Source: Rubrivirga marina (GTDB lineage Bacteria > Bacteroidota > Rhodothermia > Rhodothermales > Rubricoccaceae). Taken from it: 64,000 bases of DNA. A program made the position numbers and the translations under genes. The notes under the pieces were generated by a model. The model did not search any database. It worked only from the letters and a program-made list of their open reading frames with translations, and had not been told where the DNA came from. Shown in pieces: positions 16,712 to 25,732 of the stretch. Location of the stretch: the NCBI RefSeq assembly GCF_002283365.1, contig NZ_MQWD01000001.1:4608266-4672265 (forward strand), written 5' to 3'. Positions within the stretch are counted from its first letter, which is position 1. Each line of letters opens with the position of its first letter.

Positions 16712-17827
16712 GTGGGCCGGCCGCGCCTCGGAACCAGCCACGGGCGGCAGGCCGCGCGGCTCGCCCCGTCACTCATCGTGGCGTGGACGGTCACCGCCTT
16801 CGTGGCCGCCCGCGTGGTGGGGATCGAGCCGCCACAGGGCGAGACCGTCGCCACGGCGATTACGCGGTCGGCCATCCTCGGGGTCGTGCTCGGAGGCGTC
16901 GGGGCGTGGCTCGAGACCGGACCGCTGGCCCGCGCCGGGCGGCGGTTCCCGCTCGGCGCGGCACTCGCGGCTCGGACCGTCGCCTACGCCCTCGCCGTGA
17001 TCCTGGGCATGCTCGCGATCATCACTGTCGTGTTGTGGGTCGAGCGCAGGGAGTCGCCGGCCGAGGTCCTGCGGTCGCCGCAGTTCTGGTCGTTCGTGCG
17101 CGAGAGCAACATCGGCCTGATGTTCGTGCTCCTCGTCGGAGCCTCCTTCCTCATCAACCTGAACCTTCAACTCCGACGGGTCCTCGGGCCGGAGACGCTG
17201 CTGGCCCTCCTGGTCGGGCGCTACCGGCGGCCGGTCCGCGAGGAGCGCGCGTTCGTGTTCCTCGACCTCACCGACTCGACGGCGTGGGCCGAGCGCCTCG
17301 GTCCGCTCGCCTTCACCGACTTCAAGAACGACTTCTTCGCCGACGTCGCCGAGCCGGTCCTCGCCACGGGCGGCCGGATCGTCCAGTACGTGGGCGATGA
17401 GGTGATGGTGTCGTGGCCGATGAAGCGGGCCGAGCGCGACGCGGCGCCGCTCCGGTTCTTCTTCCTCGTCGACGCCCGGATCGAGGCCCGCGCCGAGCGC
17501 TACCGCCAGCGCTACGGCGAGGTCCCGCGGTTCAAGGCGGGCTGCCACGGCGGCTGGGTCGTCACGGCCGAGGTCGGCGACCTCAAGCGCGACATCGTCC
17601 ACTCGGGCGACGTGGTCAACACGGCGGCGCGGATCGAGGGCGAGTGCCGGCCGCGCGGACGGCGGCTGATCGTCTCGGAGGCGCTCCACGCGCGGATGCC
17701 GGCGCTCGAGGAGACCACCACCGAACCGCTGGGCGACGCCCCGCTCCGCGGGAAGGCCGAGCCCGTGGCGCTCGTCGCCATCGAGGCCGCCCGCCTCGGC
17801 ACGTCGGCGGGCCCGCCCGCGGGCTGA
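16712..17827 (+). CDS. Membrane adenylate/guanylate cyclase (class III)
   Basis: The protein has 371 residues. The N-terminal half has about four membrane helices (SLIVAWTVTAFVAARVVG; AILGVVLGGVGAWL; TVAYALAVILGMLAIITVVL; NIGLMFVLLVGASFLINLNL). A class III cyclase domain follows from about residue 175. The metal-binding aspartates lie in FVFLDLTDSTAWAERLG and IVQYVGDEVMVSW. The transition-state region is IVHSGDVVNTAARIEGECR. The residue three before GD is Gln rather than the usual purine-recognising Lys, so ATP or GTP preference cannot be read off. The start is GTG 16712, 3 nt after the SpoIIAA-like gene. The 3' end (about 17794) contains a half-site of the dispersed palindrome. Confidence 0.87.
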   Translation: MGRPRLGTSHGRQAARLAPSLIVAWTVTAFVAARVVGIEPPQGETVATAITRSAILGVVLGGVGAWLETGPLARAGRRFPLGAALAARTVAYALAVILGMLAIITVVLWVERRESPAEVLRSPQFWSFVRESNIGLMFVLLVGASFLINLNLQLRRVLGPETLLALLVGRYRRPVREERAFVFLDLTDSTAWAERLGPLAFTDFKNDFFADVAEPVLATGGRIVQYVGDEVMVSWPMKRAERDAAPLRFFFLVDARIEARAERYRQRYGEVPRFKAGCHGGWVVTAEVGDLKRDIVHSGDVVNTAARIEGECRPRGRRLIVSEALHARMPALEETTTEPLGDAPLRGKAEPVALVAIEAARLGTSAGPPAG

Positions 17828-17842
17828 CCGAGGCGGAACCGG

Positions 17843-18565
17843 TCAGGCGGCCATCGCGCCTCCGCCGGCCTCGAAAAAGGCCCGGAGCTCGGCGTGCGTG
17901 TCGGGCGTCGCGGGCGTGTCGCGCACGAGCTGGCCGTCGGCCAGCACCAGCACCCGCGTGCACACGCCGACGACGTGGTCGAGGTCGTGGCTCGACACGA
18001 GGACCGTCGCGCCGCCGGTGTCCTCGCGGAGCAGCCGTTCGAGCGCGATCCGCGCGCCGGGGTCGAGGTTGGCGAACGGCTCGTCGAGGACGACGAGCCC
18101 GGTCCCGGGCAGGAGGGCTCCGACGATCCCCACTTTCCCGGCATTCCCCAGCGAGAGGTCGCGGATGAGCCGGCCGCCCTCGAGCGCGGCCCCGAGGAAC
18201 GGCCGGAACCGCTCGACGCGCGCGTCGGTGGTCGCGGCGCTCATCCCGTACGCCCCGCCAACGAGCCGGAAGTACTCCTGAGGCCGAAGAAAGTCGACGA
18301 GGAAGCCGGCGTCGAGGTACGCGCCGACGCGGTGCTTCCACCCCAGATCCGGCCCGCCGACGCGGATCCCGTCGAGCACCACGGCGCCGGTCGTCGGTTC
18401 GATGAGATCGAGCGCGAGGCGGAGGAAGGTCGTCTTCCCCGCCCCGTTGTTGCCGACGAGCCCGACGCGCTCGCCGGCCTCGATCGTGAGGTCGTCGAGG
18501 CGGAGCGCGTCGGCCGTGCCGTAGCGCTTCGACAGGTCGGTGGCGGTGAGCGGGACGCCGGGCAT
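17843..18565 (-). CDS. ABC transporter ATP-binding protein
   Basis: The protein has 240 residues. Starting at MPGVPLTATDLSKRYGTADA, it has Walker A GLVGNNGAGKTTFLRLALDL, a Q-loop region near YLDAGFLVDFLRPQEYF, the signature-like DLSLGNAGKVGIVGALL (SLGN in place of the usual LSGGQ), Walker B GLVVLDEPFANLDPGAR, and the H-loop VLVSSHDLDHV. The modified signature and the DEPFANLDP sequence are seen in Bacteroidota exporter-type ATPases. It lies 2 nt downstream of the DUF5687-type permease, so the two form one transporter. Substrate unknown. Confidence 0.9.
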   Translation of the reverse strand: MPGVPLTATDLSKRYGTADALRLDDLTIEAGERVGLVGNNGAGKTTFLRLALDLIEPTTGAVVLDGIRVGGPDLGWKHRVGAYLDAGFLVDFLRPQEYFRLVGGAYGMSAATTDARVERFRPFLGAALEGGRLIRDLSLGNAGKVGIVGALLPGTGLVVLDEPFANLDPGARIALERLLREDTGGATVLVSSHDLDHVVGVCTRVLVLADGQLVRDTPATPDTHAELRAFFEAGGGAMAA

Positions 18566-18567
18566 GG

Positions 18568-20010
18568 CTAGAGGGCGGAGCGAAAGCGGGCCGCGACGAC
18601 GTGCCGACGGCGGTGGATACGCCGGACGAGGGCCCGGAGCCAGAGCGGCGTGAGCAGGATCCCGACGAGGCCGAGGGCCGCGGCCACGAGCGCGCCCCGG
18701 TCGGGGCCGGCGAGAGAGAGCACGCCGCCGGCCAGCGCCGCCGTCGAGCCCACCAGGAGTTGCGCCCCGAACGATTGGGTGTTGACGAACAGGAGCCGCT
18801 CCGACACGTCGAGCGGCTTCGGACCGAGCGTCGCGCCCCACAGTGCGGCCGGCGCCAGGACTCCAAGGCTGAACACGACCGACACGCCGACGAGGTCGAC
18901 CAAGTCGGAGGCGAGAGCGAACACGAGGCCGGCCTGCACCACACCGAGCGTGACGGTCGCCACGACCACGCCGGCCCACTTCGCGCGGACGAACGCCTCG
19001 ACGCCGCCGGGCAGCGTGAGGAGCCGGTCGGTGTAGCCGCTGGCGAACGAGACGGCGTACTGGCCGAACGAGCCGGCCACCGGACCGGTCGAGAAGAGGA
19101 GGACGAGCTCCGTCGGCACGAACGCACCGGCGGGATGCCGCCGGGCCAGGAGCGCGCCGACGGTCAGGACGACGCTGACGACGGCGGCGTTCGCGAGGAC
19201 GCTCCGGGGGAACGTCGCCCGCGTCACGAGGCGGCGGTCGAGGTCGAGAAACGCCCGGGTGCCGCCGCGGTCCAGCCCGGTGATCGCTCGCGCGGCGGAC
19301 GCGCGGCGCGACCCGCCCGCGTCGAGGTAGAGCGCGGCGACAAGCGCGTGATAGGCCAGGACCAGGGTGGCCGCGGCCAGCGCGCCCAGCACGGCGAGTC
19401 CGAGCCCGCCTGCCCGGACGTGTGCCATCAGCCCGCCCGTGGCCCCCTCCAGCGCCGCCACGAGGCCGACCGTCCCGGCGACGACGCCGATCGTCCGCAC
19501 TGGCCGCGCACCGAGGCGCGTCTTCCACACGACGAGCAGCGCGTGCGACACGACGACGAGCGCCAGGACCGCCAGCCCGAACGCCCATGCGGCGGGGGCG
19601 CCGGCCTCCGCCCGGACCGCCCGCGCCGCGAACGGGACGGCGAACGCGAGCGGGACCACCCCGAACGGCGTCGTCGCCGACCGCAGCAGGACGGCCGCGG
19701 CCACGCGCTGCCGCGAGACGGGCAGCGTCAGGAACGCCGTCGCGCCCCGCGTCGGGACGTCCTGGAACACCTGCCGTCCGACGAGGAGGACCGCCAGCGC
19801 GGGGAGCACCGCCGCGTCGACACTCGCCAGCGCCGGGAGCCCGGGCGCGACGGCGCCGAGCAAATCCGGCAGCACGAACCCGAGGATGGCCGCCGCGCCG
19901 ACGGCGTACGCCACGCCGGCCCCCTTCGCGAGCGCGAGGGCGATCCGCCCGCCGAGGTACGGCGCGCGCCAGAACGCGAGCAGTTGGAGACGGAGGAGGG
20001 AGGCGACCAC
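18568..20010 (-). CDS. ABC transporter permease, DUF5687-like
   Basis: The protein has 480 residues and about ten to twelve membrane helices. The N-terminus, RLQLLAFWRAPYLGGRIALA, and the segment VFQDVPTRGATAFLTLPVSR resemble the DUF5687 family of Bacteroidota. In that family a permease of this size is encoded with a small ATPase, as here. Hydrophobic stretches such as VLPALAVLLVGRQV, WAFGLAVLALVVVSHALLVV and ALVAAALGLVGILLTPLWLR are evident. The C-terminus is basic (RRIHRRRHVVAARFRS). It is the upstream gene of the two-gene unit. The exported substrate is not known. Confidence 0.78.
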   Translation of the reverse strand: MVASLLRLQLLAFWRAPYLGGRIALALAKGAGVAYAVGAAAILGFVLPDLLGAVAPGLPALASVDAAVLPALAVLLVGRQVFQDVPTRGATAFLTLPVSRQRVAAAVLLRSATTPFGVVPLAFAVPFAARAVRAEAGAPAAWAFGLAVLALVVVSHALLVVWKTRLGARPVRTIGVVAGTVGLVAALEGATGGLMAHVRAGGLGLAVLGALAAATLVLAYHALVAALYLDAGGSRRASAARAITGLDRGGTRAFLDLDRRLVTRATFPRSVLANAAVVSVVLTVGALLARRHPAGAFVPTELVLLFSTGPVAGSFGQYAVSFASGYTDRLLTLPGGVEAFVRAKWAGVVVATVTLGVVQAGLVFALASDLVDLVGVSVVFSLGVLAPAALWGATLGPKPLDVSERLLFVNTQSFGAQLLVGSTAALAGGVLSLAGPDRGALVAAALGLVGILLTPLWLRALVRRIHRRRHVVAARFRSAL

Positions 20011-20066
20011 GGGGCGGGGGGACGCCCGGAGTATCGCCCCTCCGGCCGTCCCGCTTTACGCGCCGG

Positions 20067-22034
20067 CTACCGCACGACCGTCACCGGCACGTGCCCCACG
20101 ACGCCATCGGCCACGGCCCGCACGACGTACGCCCCGCCCCTCAGCCCGCCGACGTTGGCCGCCAGCCGGCGCGGGCCCGACGCTAGCGGGCCGTCGTGGA
20201 CGACCGCGACCCGCCGGCCGAGCACGTCGACGACCTCGACGCGGACCCACGCGGGCACGGCGAGATCGACCGTCACCGTCAGCGCGCGGGCGGCCGGGTT
20301 CGGGAAGGCGGCGAGGGCGAGCGTCGGCGCGGGGGCGTCCGCCTCGGCGGCCGTGTCGCCGAGGCCGGCGGCGACAGCCAGCGCAAACACCACCCGCCCC
20401 GTCGCGATCGTCTCGTCATTCGTCCCGTCGAGGCCGGCCCGGTGGATCGTCTCGTCGGCGAGCGACCAGTAGAGGGCCCCGCGGACGCCGTCGACCGCGA
20501 GGCCGTAGATCTCGGGAAGGCCGGAGGCGAGCACCTCACCGTCGCCGCTCCCGATGGCGGCGCTCGACACGGTACCGGGCGTGGAACCATTCGTCGGGTC
20601 GTTCGAGGCCCAGTAGATCCGTTGCCCGATCGGGTCGAGCGCGAGCGCCTCCACGTCCTCGGCCCCGGCCACGACGACCTCCCGACCAGCCCCGTCGAGG
20701 CCGGCCCGCTCGATGGCGTCGGTGCCGGCCCAGTACAGCCTCCGCGACTCGGCGTCGACGGCGACCGCGGTCGCGCTGACCGCGCCGGCCAGCACCTGCC
20801 CCGGGTCCGCACCGTCGTAGCCGACGCGCCAGATCCGACGCGAGCCGTCGACCCAGTACACGTCCTGCGCGACCGGATCGACCGCCAGCCCGCCGCGTGC
20901 GATCGCCTCGACGAGCACGCGGACGTCGCCGCCGTCGAACGCCGCGCTGGAGACCGATGACTCGTTGAAGTCGGACCAGAACACGCGCCCGGCGCCGGGG
21001 TCGACGGCGAGGCCGTTCGGAAAGCTCACCCCGCCGAAGAGCGTCGCGGGGTCCGACCCGTCGAGCGCCGACCGCCGGACGGTGCTCGCGCCCAGCGCCA
21101 GCAGCACGTCGGCCTCGGGAGAAAGGGCGAAGCCGGACGGCTGGAACCCGCTCGCGAGCGCCTGGCGGCCGGACCCGTCGAGCGCGGACCGCTCGACGGC
21201 GTCGCGCGTGCTCCAGTACAGACGCCCGCCCGCCGGCTCGAGCGTGAGGCCGTTGACGAACGACGCCACGGAGACGAGGTCCTCGGCATTCGCCCCGTCG
21301 AGGTCGCCCCGTCGGAGGATCCGACCGGCGCCCGCGGTCTCCTGCCAGTAGAGCTGCCCGGCCGCGCCGTCGACCACGACGCAGCCCGAGGACGTGAGGT
21401 CGACCGTCTCGAAACCGGTCCCGTCGTAGCCCACCCGCCGCGGCTCGCGGGTCGCGAAGTCGAGCCAGTAGAGCTGGCGGTTGACGGGGTCGAGGGTCGG
21501 ACAGGTCGGGCTCTCGCCCGAGGCGGGCGTGTGGAGCGTCCGGACGTCGGACCCGTCGAGGCCGGAAAGGACGTAGGCGCCGGAGGCCACGTCGCGCCAG
21601 ACGAGGACGCCGTTGTCGAGGTCGATCCGGAACGGCGAGGCGCCGGTCGCGATCGTCTCCGCGTTCGACCCGTCGAGGTCCGAGCGGCGGATCCGGTCGT
21701 CGCGGTCGAGCCAGTAGATCGTGCCGGCTCCGGGGTCGAGGAGGAGCATCCGGACGTCCGTCGGCCCGAGGGGCTCGAGGCCGGAGCCGTCGAGGCGGGC
21801 ACGACGGAGCACGCCGTCGCCGTCGCGCCCGTAGATCCGGCCGCCCAGAGGGTCGATGGCGACCGACGTGAACGGCACGGGGCCGACGACGACCGAGGCC
21901 TGGGTGCCGTCGGCGTCGGCGCGATAGACCCCGGCGGGGGCGTCACCGAACGGGGACTCAGCCCAGAACAGCGGCTGCCCGCTGGCGGGCACGGCGAGGA
22001 GGATTGCGAGGGCGGCGAGTCGAGGGAGCGTCAT
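20067..22034 (-). CDS. Secreted YWTD-repeat beta-propeller with T9SS sorting domain
   Basis: The protein has 655 residues. A signal peptide (LAALAILLAVPASG) precedes about a dozen LDLR-class-B-like repeats, each with a core such as LDPGAGTIYWLDRDDRIRRS or VDAESRRLYWAGTDAIERAG, and the linker LDGSN/GLDGT. They suggest two six-bladed propellers. The final ~80 residues (about 575-655) match a type IX secretion C-terminal sorting domain: LAAFPNPAARALTVTVDLAV, VRVEVVDVLGRRVAVV, and GGLRGGAYVVRAVADG. It is therefore probably exported across the outer membrane and surface-attached. Its ligand is unknown. It is transcribed divergently from the ECF sigma gene. Confidence 0.87.
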   Translation of the reverse strand: MTLPRLAALAILLAVPASGQPLFWAESPFGDAPAGVYRADADGTQASVVVGPVPFTSVAIDPLGGRIYGRDGDGVLRRARLDGSGLEPLGPTDVRMLLLDPGAGTIYWLDRDDRIRRSDLDGSNAETIATGASPFRIDLDNGVLVWRDVASGAYVLSGLDGSDVRTLHTPASGESPTCPTLDPVNRQLYWLDFATREPRRVGYDGTGFETVDLTSSGCVVVDGAAGQLYWQETAGAGRILRRGDLDGANAEDLVSVASFVNGLTLEPAGGRLYWSTRDAVERSALDGSGRQALASGFQPSGFALSPEADVLLALGASTVRRSALDGSDPATLFGGVSFPNGLAVDPGAGRVFWSDFNESSVSSAAFDGGDVRVLVEAIARGGLAVDPVAQDVYWVDGSRRIWRVGYDGADPGQVLAGAVSATAVAVDAESRRLYWAGTDAIERAGLDGAGREVVVAGAEDVEALALDPIGQRIYWASNDPTNGSTPGTVSSAAIGSGDGEVLASGLPEIYGLAVDGVRGALYWSLADETIHRAGLDGTNDETIATGRVVFALAVAAGLGDTAAEADAPAPTLALAAFPNPAARALTVTVDLAVPAWVRVEVVDVLGRRVAVVHDGPLASGPRRLAANVGGLRGGAYVVRAVADGVVGHVPVTVVR

Positions 22035-22334
22035 GGCGCGCGAGGATGGGACCCCTAAAGCGTCATCGCGCGCCCGAACGGCTCACGCGTCCTCAATCCG
22101 TGCGCCCCGCCAAGGGACGGCGAGGCCCCGCTCTTCCCACCACAGACGAGCGGGGCCCCGACGGCTCTCCGAATCGAGAGAGCGGAGGGTCAGCGACCGG
22201 AGCCGCGATCCTCGGTTACGTACCGTCCCACTCGTCAATACGAGATCTCGACGCGCAACGGGTCACGCGCGACGAAGAAACCTCATCCCCCGCTCGAGGC
22301 CGGCCCGTACGGCGGGCGTCGATCCTTCCCTATC
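22035..22334. other. Divergent intergenic region with hairpins
   Basis: No coding signal is visible in these 300 nt between the propeller gene (minus) and the sigma-factor gene (plus). GGCCCCGCTC (22124-22133) is perfectly matched by GAGCGGGGCC (22148-22157), leaving a 14-nt loop. The palindrome CGAGATCTCG lies near 22237. The promoters of both genes must lie here, but no boxes could be assigned. Confidence 0.45.
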
Positions 22335-22934
22335 ATGCGGCTGTCCATGCCCTCCCCCGTGGCTCACGACGTCACACAGCTCCTGGCCCTCGCTCGCGAC
22401 GGCGACCAGCGCGCGCTCGACCGTGTGCTGCCGCTCGTCTACGAGGAGGTCCGCCGGCTGGCTCGGAGCCAGCGCTACCGGAACGGGGCCTCGGAGACGC
22501 TCAACACGACGGCGCTCGTCCACGAGGCGTACGAGAAGCTGGCCCTCCACGACGGCGATTACGTCGACCGTCAGCACTTCTTCCGCGTCGCCGCGCGGGC
22601 CATCCGGCAGGTCCTCATCGACGCCGCCCGGGCGCGGAAAGCGGAGAAGCGTGGCGGCGGGACGCCCGACGTCTCGCTCGACGGCGTCGCCGTGGCCAGC
22701 CCGGCCCGGGACGACGAGGCGCTCGCGCTCGACGAGGCGCTCGACCGGCTCGCCGCGCTCGACGACCGCCAGGCCCAGATCGTTGAGCTCCGCTACTTCG
22801 TCGGGCTCACGGTGCCCGAGACGGCCGACGTCCTCGACCTCTCGCCGGCGACCGTCAAGCGCGACTGGGCCGCCGCGCGGGCGTGGCTCTACCGCGAGAT
22901 GCAGCGAACTCGCGACGAGGGCGAGATGGCCTGA
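22335..22934 (+). CDS. ECF-type RNA polymerase sigma factor (TIGR02999/Sigma70_ECF-like)
   Basis: The protein has 199 residues. The sigma-2 region includes ALARDGDQRALDRVLPLVYE, VRRLARSQRY, LNTTALVHEAYEKLALHDGD and YVDRQHFFRVAARAIRQVLI. This is the pattern of the ECF subgroup common in Planctomycetes and Rhodothermota. The sigma-4 helix-turn-helix is LRYFVGLTVPETADVLDLSP with TVKRDWAAARAWLYREM. No anti-sigma gene is adjacent. Instead two membrane Ser/Thr kinases follow, the first overlapping or starting within about 25-80 nt. In related ECF groups (for example ECF43) kinases of this kind activate the sigma factor by phosphorylation, which is a plausible mechanism here. The start could also be the ATG at 22347. 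Confidence 0.87.
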   Translation: MRLSMPSPVAHDVTQLLALARDGDQRALDRVLPLVYEEVRRLARSQRYRNGASETLNTTALVHEAYEKLALHDGDYVDRQHFFRVAARAIRQVLIDAARARKAEKRGGGTPDVSLDGVAVASPARDDEALALDEALDRLAALDDRQAQIVELRYFVGLTVPETADVLDLSPATVKRDWAAARAWLYREMQRTRDEGEMA

Positions 22935-22957
22935 GCCCGGGCGGGCGGGTCCGACGG

Positions 22958-25720
22958 ATGAGCCGGATCGCGCGCCGATTCCGCTTTTCCGTCCGACGTC
23001 TCCGCTCCGCCGTGCCGACCGACTCCCGCCTCCACCGCCGCGCCGCCGACCTCTTCGCCGACGCGCTCGACCGAGACCCGGCTGAGCGCGAGGCGCTCCT
23101 GGCCGACGCCTCCCTCGACCCCGACGTCATCGCCGAGGTCCGCTCGCTCTTGGCCGCGCACGACGACGCGGGCGACGACGCGCTCGCCCCGCTCGCGTTC
23201 GGGCCGCCCGGGCCGGAGGCGCTCGTCGGGCAGACGGTCGGGCCATGGCGGCTCGAGGGCGTGCTCGGGACGGGCGGCATGGGCGTGGTCTACGAGGCCC
23301 GCCGGGTGGCTGGCGGGTTCGAGCAGCGGGCCGCGCTCAAGCGCGTCCGCCCCGGCGTCGGGGCCGACTTCCACGCGCGGTTCCTCCGCGAGCGGGAGCT
23401 CTTGGCCGGGCTCGACCACGCCGGCGTAGCGCGGCTCCTCGACGGTGGCATCGACGGCAGCGGCGCCCCCTACCTCGCCATGGAGTTCGCCGAGGGCGAG
23501 CCGATCACGACGTACGCCGACCGGCATGGCCTCAGGCTCCGCGACCGGATCGCCCTGTTCCTTCAGGCCTGCGAGGCCGTCGCCCACGCCCACCGCCACC
23601 TCGTCGTCCACCGCGACCTGAAGCCGGCCCACGTCCTCGTGGCCGACGGCGAACGTGGCCGGGCCCGCGTGAAGCTCCTCGACTTCGGGATCGCCAAGCT
23701 CCTCAAGGACGACGACGACCCCGGCCTCACGCGGACGGGCGCCGGGCCGCTCACCCCTCAATATGCCGCGCCTGAGCAGGTCCTCGGCCGGCCGGTCACG
23801 ACGGCGACCGACGTGTACGCCCTCGGCGTCGTCCTCTACGAGCTCCTCACGGGGTCCCGCCCCTACGACGTCGGCGGACTCCCGCTCAGCGAGGCCGCTC
23901 GTGTTGTGGCCGAGACCCAGCCGGTACGTCCGAGCCAGGCCGCCTCGAGGACCACTGACCCGAGGCGGCTCCGAGGCGACCTCGACACGGTCGTGCTGAA
24001 GGCGCTCGCGAAAGAGCCCGAGCGGCGCTACGCCTCGGCCGAGACGTTCGCCGACGACCTCCGCCGCTACCTCGGCGGGCTGCCGGTCGAGGCGCAGCCC
24101 GACTCGGTGCGGTACCGCGCGGGCAAGTTCGTCCGCCGCCACCGGACGGCCGTGGCGTCGGCGACGCTCGTGGTGCTGGCGCTCGTCGGGGGCCTCGGGG
24201 CCGCGCTGTGGCAGGCGGCCGAGGCCCGCGCCGAACGGCGGACGGCCCACCGCGTCAACGCGTTCGTCACCGAGATGCTGGCCTCCGCCGATCCGTACGG
24301 CGGCGTCGGGCGCGGCGTGACCGTGGTGGAGGTGGCCGACATCGCGGCGGAGCGAGCCGCGCACGACCTCGCGGGCGAGCCCGCGACCGAGGCCGGCGTC
24401 CGGCTGGCCCTCGGCGAGACGTACCGGGGCACGGGGGAGTACGAGAAGGCCGAGGCGCAGGTCCGCCGCGCGCTCGCGCTCCGGCAGGCGGCGTACGGGC
24501 CACGGCACCCCGAGACGGGAGAAGCCCTCAACGCGCTCGGCGCCCTCCTCATCGAGCGCTCACGGTTCGAGGCGGCCGATCGCGTGCTCGCCCTCGCCCT
24601 CGACGTCCACCGCCGTCATCCCGGCGAGCACGGAGCGGCCTACGCCAGGACGCTCGTCCACCTCGGACAGGTCGCCCTCGAGACCGGCGACCTCGACGCG
24701 GCCGAGCGCCACCTCCGAGAGGCCATCGCGATGATCCACCGGCACCCGCGACCGGTCCCCCCGGCCCTCCTACGCGCGGGGCTGAACGCGCGGTACACTC
24801 TCGGAGTCACGCTTCACGAGGCCGGGGAGTACGCCGTCTCCGACTCCGTCCTCGTCCCGCTCCTGACCGAGATGCGCCGGGCCGACCGCCCTCCCCCCTA
24901 CCTCGGCACGACACTGACGACGCTCGCCTGGAACCGCGAGTACCTCGGAGAGACCGACCGGATCGAGCCGTACCTCCGCGAGTCGCTCGACTTCCGCGAG
25001 GACCGCTTCGGGCCGAGGCACACCGAGACGGGGTACGCCCTCAACGACCTCGCCTATTACTACCACTTCTACGGGACCGAGTACGGAGCGGCCGAGGACG
25101 CCTACCGGCAGGCGCTCGAGATCTTCCGCGACGCGCATGGGGAGAACTACACGGCGGTTCCGGCCGTCCTCAACAACCTCGCGTCGCTGTACCGGGGCAC
25201 GGGCCGCGAGCGGGAGGCCATCCCGCTGCTCGAGGAGGCCGTCGCCATTCAACGGCAACTGCTGGGACCGGACCACGTCGACGTCAGCTTCCCACTCATC
25301 AACCTCGGCCGGACGTACGTCACGCTCGGGGAGCCCGAGCGGGCCGAGGCGCCGCTCCGGGAGGCCCTCGCCCTCCGGCGGCGGGCGCACGGCGACGACC
25401 ACACCCGGGTCGGGACAGCGCTCGACGCGCTCGCGGCCGCTGCCCGGGGACGTGGCCGAATCGACGAGGCCATCACGCTCTACCGACAGGCCGCCGACAC
25501 ACACGCGCGGGCGCTCGGCCCCGACAACGCGAACGTGGCCGAGATGGAGCTCTTCCTCGCCGAGGCCCTTCTCGAGCGGGAGGCAGCGGGCGACCGCGAC
25601 GAGGCCCGCCGGCTCGTCGGCCACGCCCGACCCATCATCTCCGCGACGTACCCCGACGGGAACGACCGGACCGCGAAGGCCGAGGTGCTGGCCGCGCGCC
25701 TGGGCCTCCGCCCCAGGTAA
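22958..25720 (+). CDS. Membrane Ser/Thr protein kinase with C-terminal TPR repeats (kinase 1)
   Basis: The protein has about 920 residues. A kinase domain spans about residues 90-375: glycine loop VLGTGGMGVVYEARRVAGGF, Lys in AALKRV, catalytic loop HRDLKPAHVLV (about 218-228), DFGIAKLL, and TPQYAAPEQVLGRPVT. The residue normally Asn in HRDLKPxN, which binds Mg, is His here (codon 23630-23632). A membrane helix (ATLVVLALVGGLGAALW) lies near residue 400 and puts a long TPR region outside the cytoplasm, with repeats such as YEKAEAQVRRALALRQAAYG. An N-terminal helical segment precedes the kinase. The start is uncertain: ATG 22958, or GTG 23012, where similarity to the next gene begins. Confidence 0.88.
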   Translation: MSRIARRFRFSVRRLRSAVPTDSRLHRRAADLFADALDRDPAEREALLADASLDPDVIAEVRSLLAAHDDAGDDALAPLAFGPPGPEALVGQTVGPWRLEGVLGTGGMGVVYEARRVAGGFEQRAALKRVRPGVGADFHARFLRERELLAGLDHAGVARLLDGGIDGSGAPYLAMEFAEGEPITTYADRHGLRLRDRIALFLQACEAVAHAHRHLVVHRDLKPAHVLVADGERGRARVKLLDFGIAKLLKDDDDPGLTRTGAGPLTPQYAAPEQVLGRPVTTATDVYALGVVLYELLTGSRPYDVGGLPLSEAARVVAETQPVRPSQAASRTTDPRRLRGDLDTVVLKALAKEPERRYASAETFADDLRRYLGGLPVEAQPDSVRYRAGKFVRRHRTAVASATLVVLALVGGLGAALWQAAEARAERRTAHRVNAFVTEMLASADPYGGVGRGVTVVEVADIAAERAAHDLAGEPATEAGVRLALGETYRGTGEYEKAEAQVRRALALRQAAYGPRHPETGEALNALGALLIERSRFEAADRVLALALDVHRRHPGEHGAAYARTLVHLGQVALETGDLDAAERHLREAIAMIHRHPRPVPPALLRAGLNARYTLGVTLHEAGEYAVSDSVLVPLLTEMRRADRPPPYLGTTLTTLAWNREYLGETDRIEPYLRESLDFREDRFGPRHTETGYALNDLAYYYHFYGTEYGAAEDAYRQALEIFRDAHGENYTAVPAVLNNLASLYRGTGREREAIPLLEEAVAIQRQLLGPDHVDVSFPLINLGRTYVTLGEPERAEAPLREALALRRRAHGDDHTRVGTALDALAAAARGRGRIDEAITLYRQAADTHARALGPDNANVAEMELFLAEALLEREAAGDRDEARRLVGHARPIISATYPDGNDRTAKAEVLAARLGLRPR

Positions 25721-25732
25721 GTGCCTCGACGT

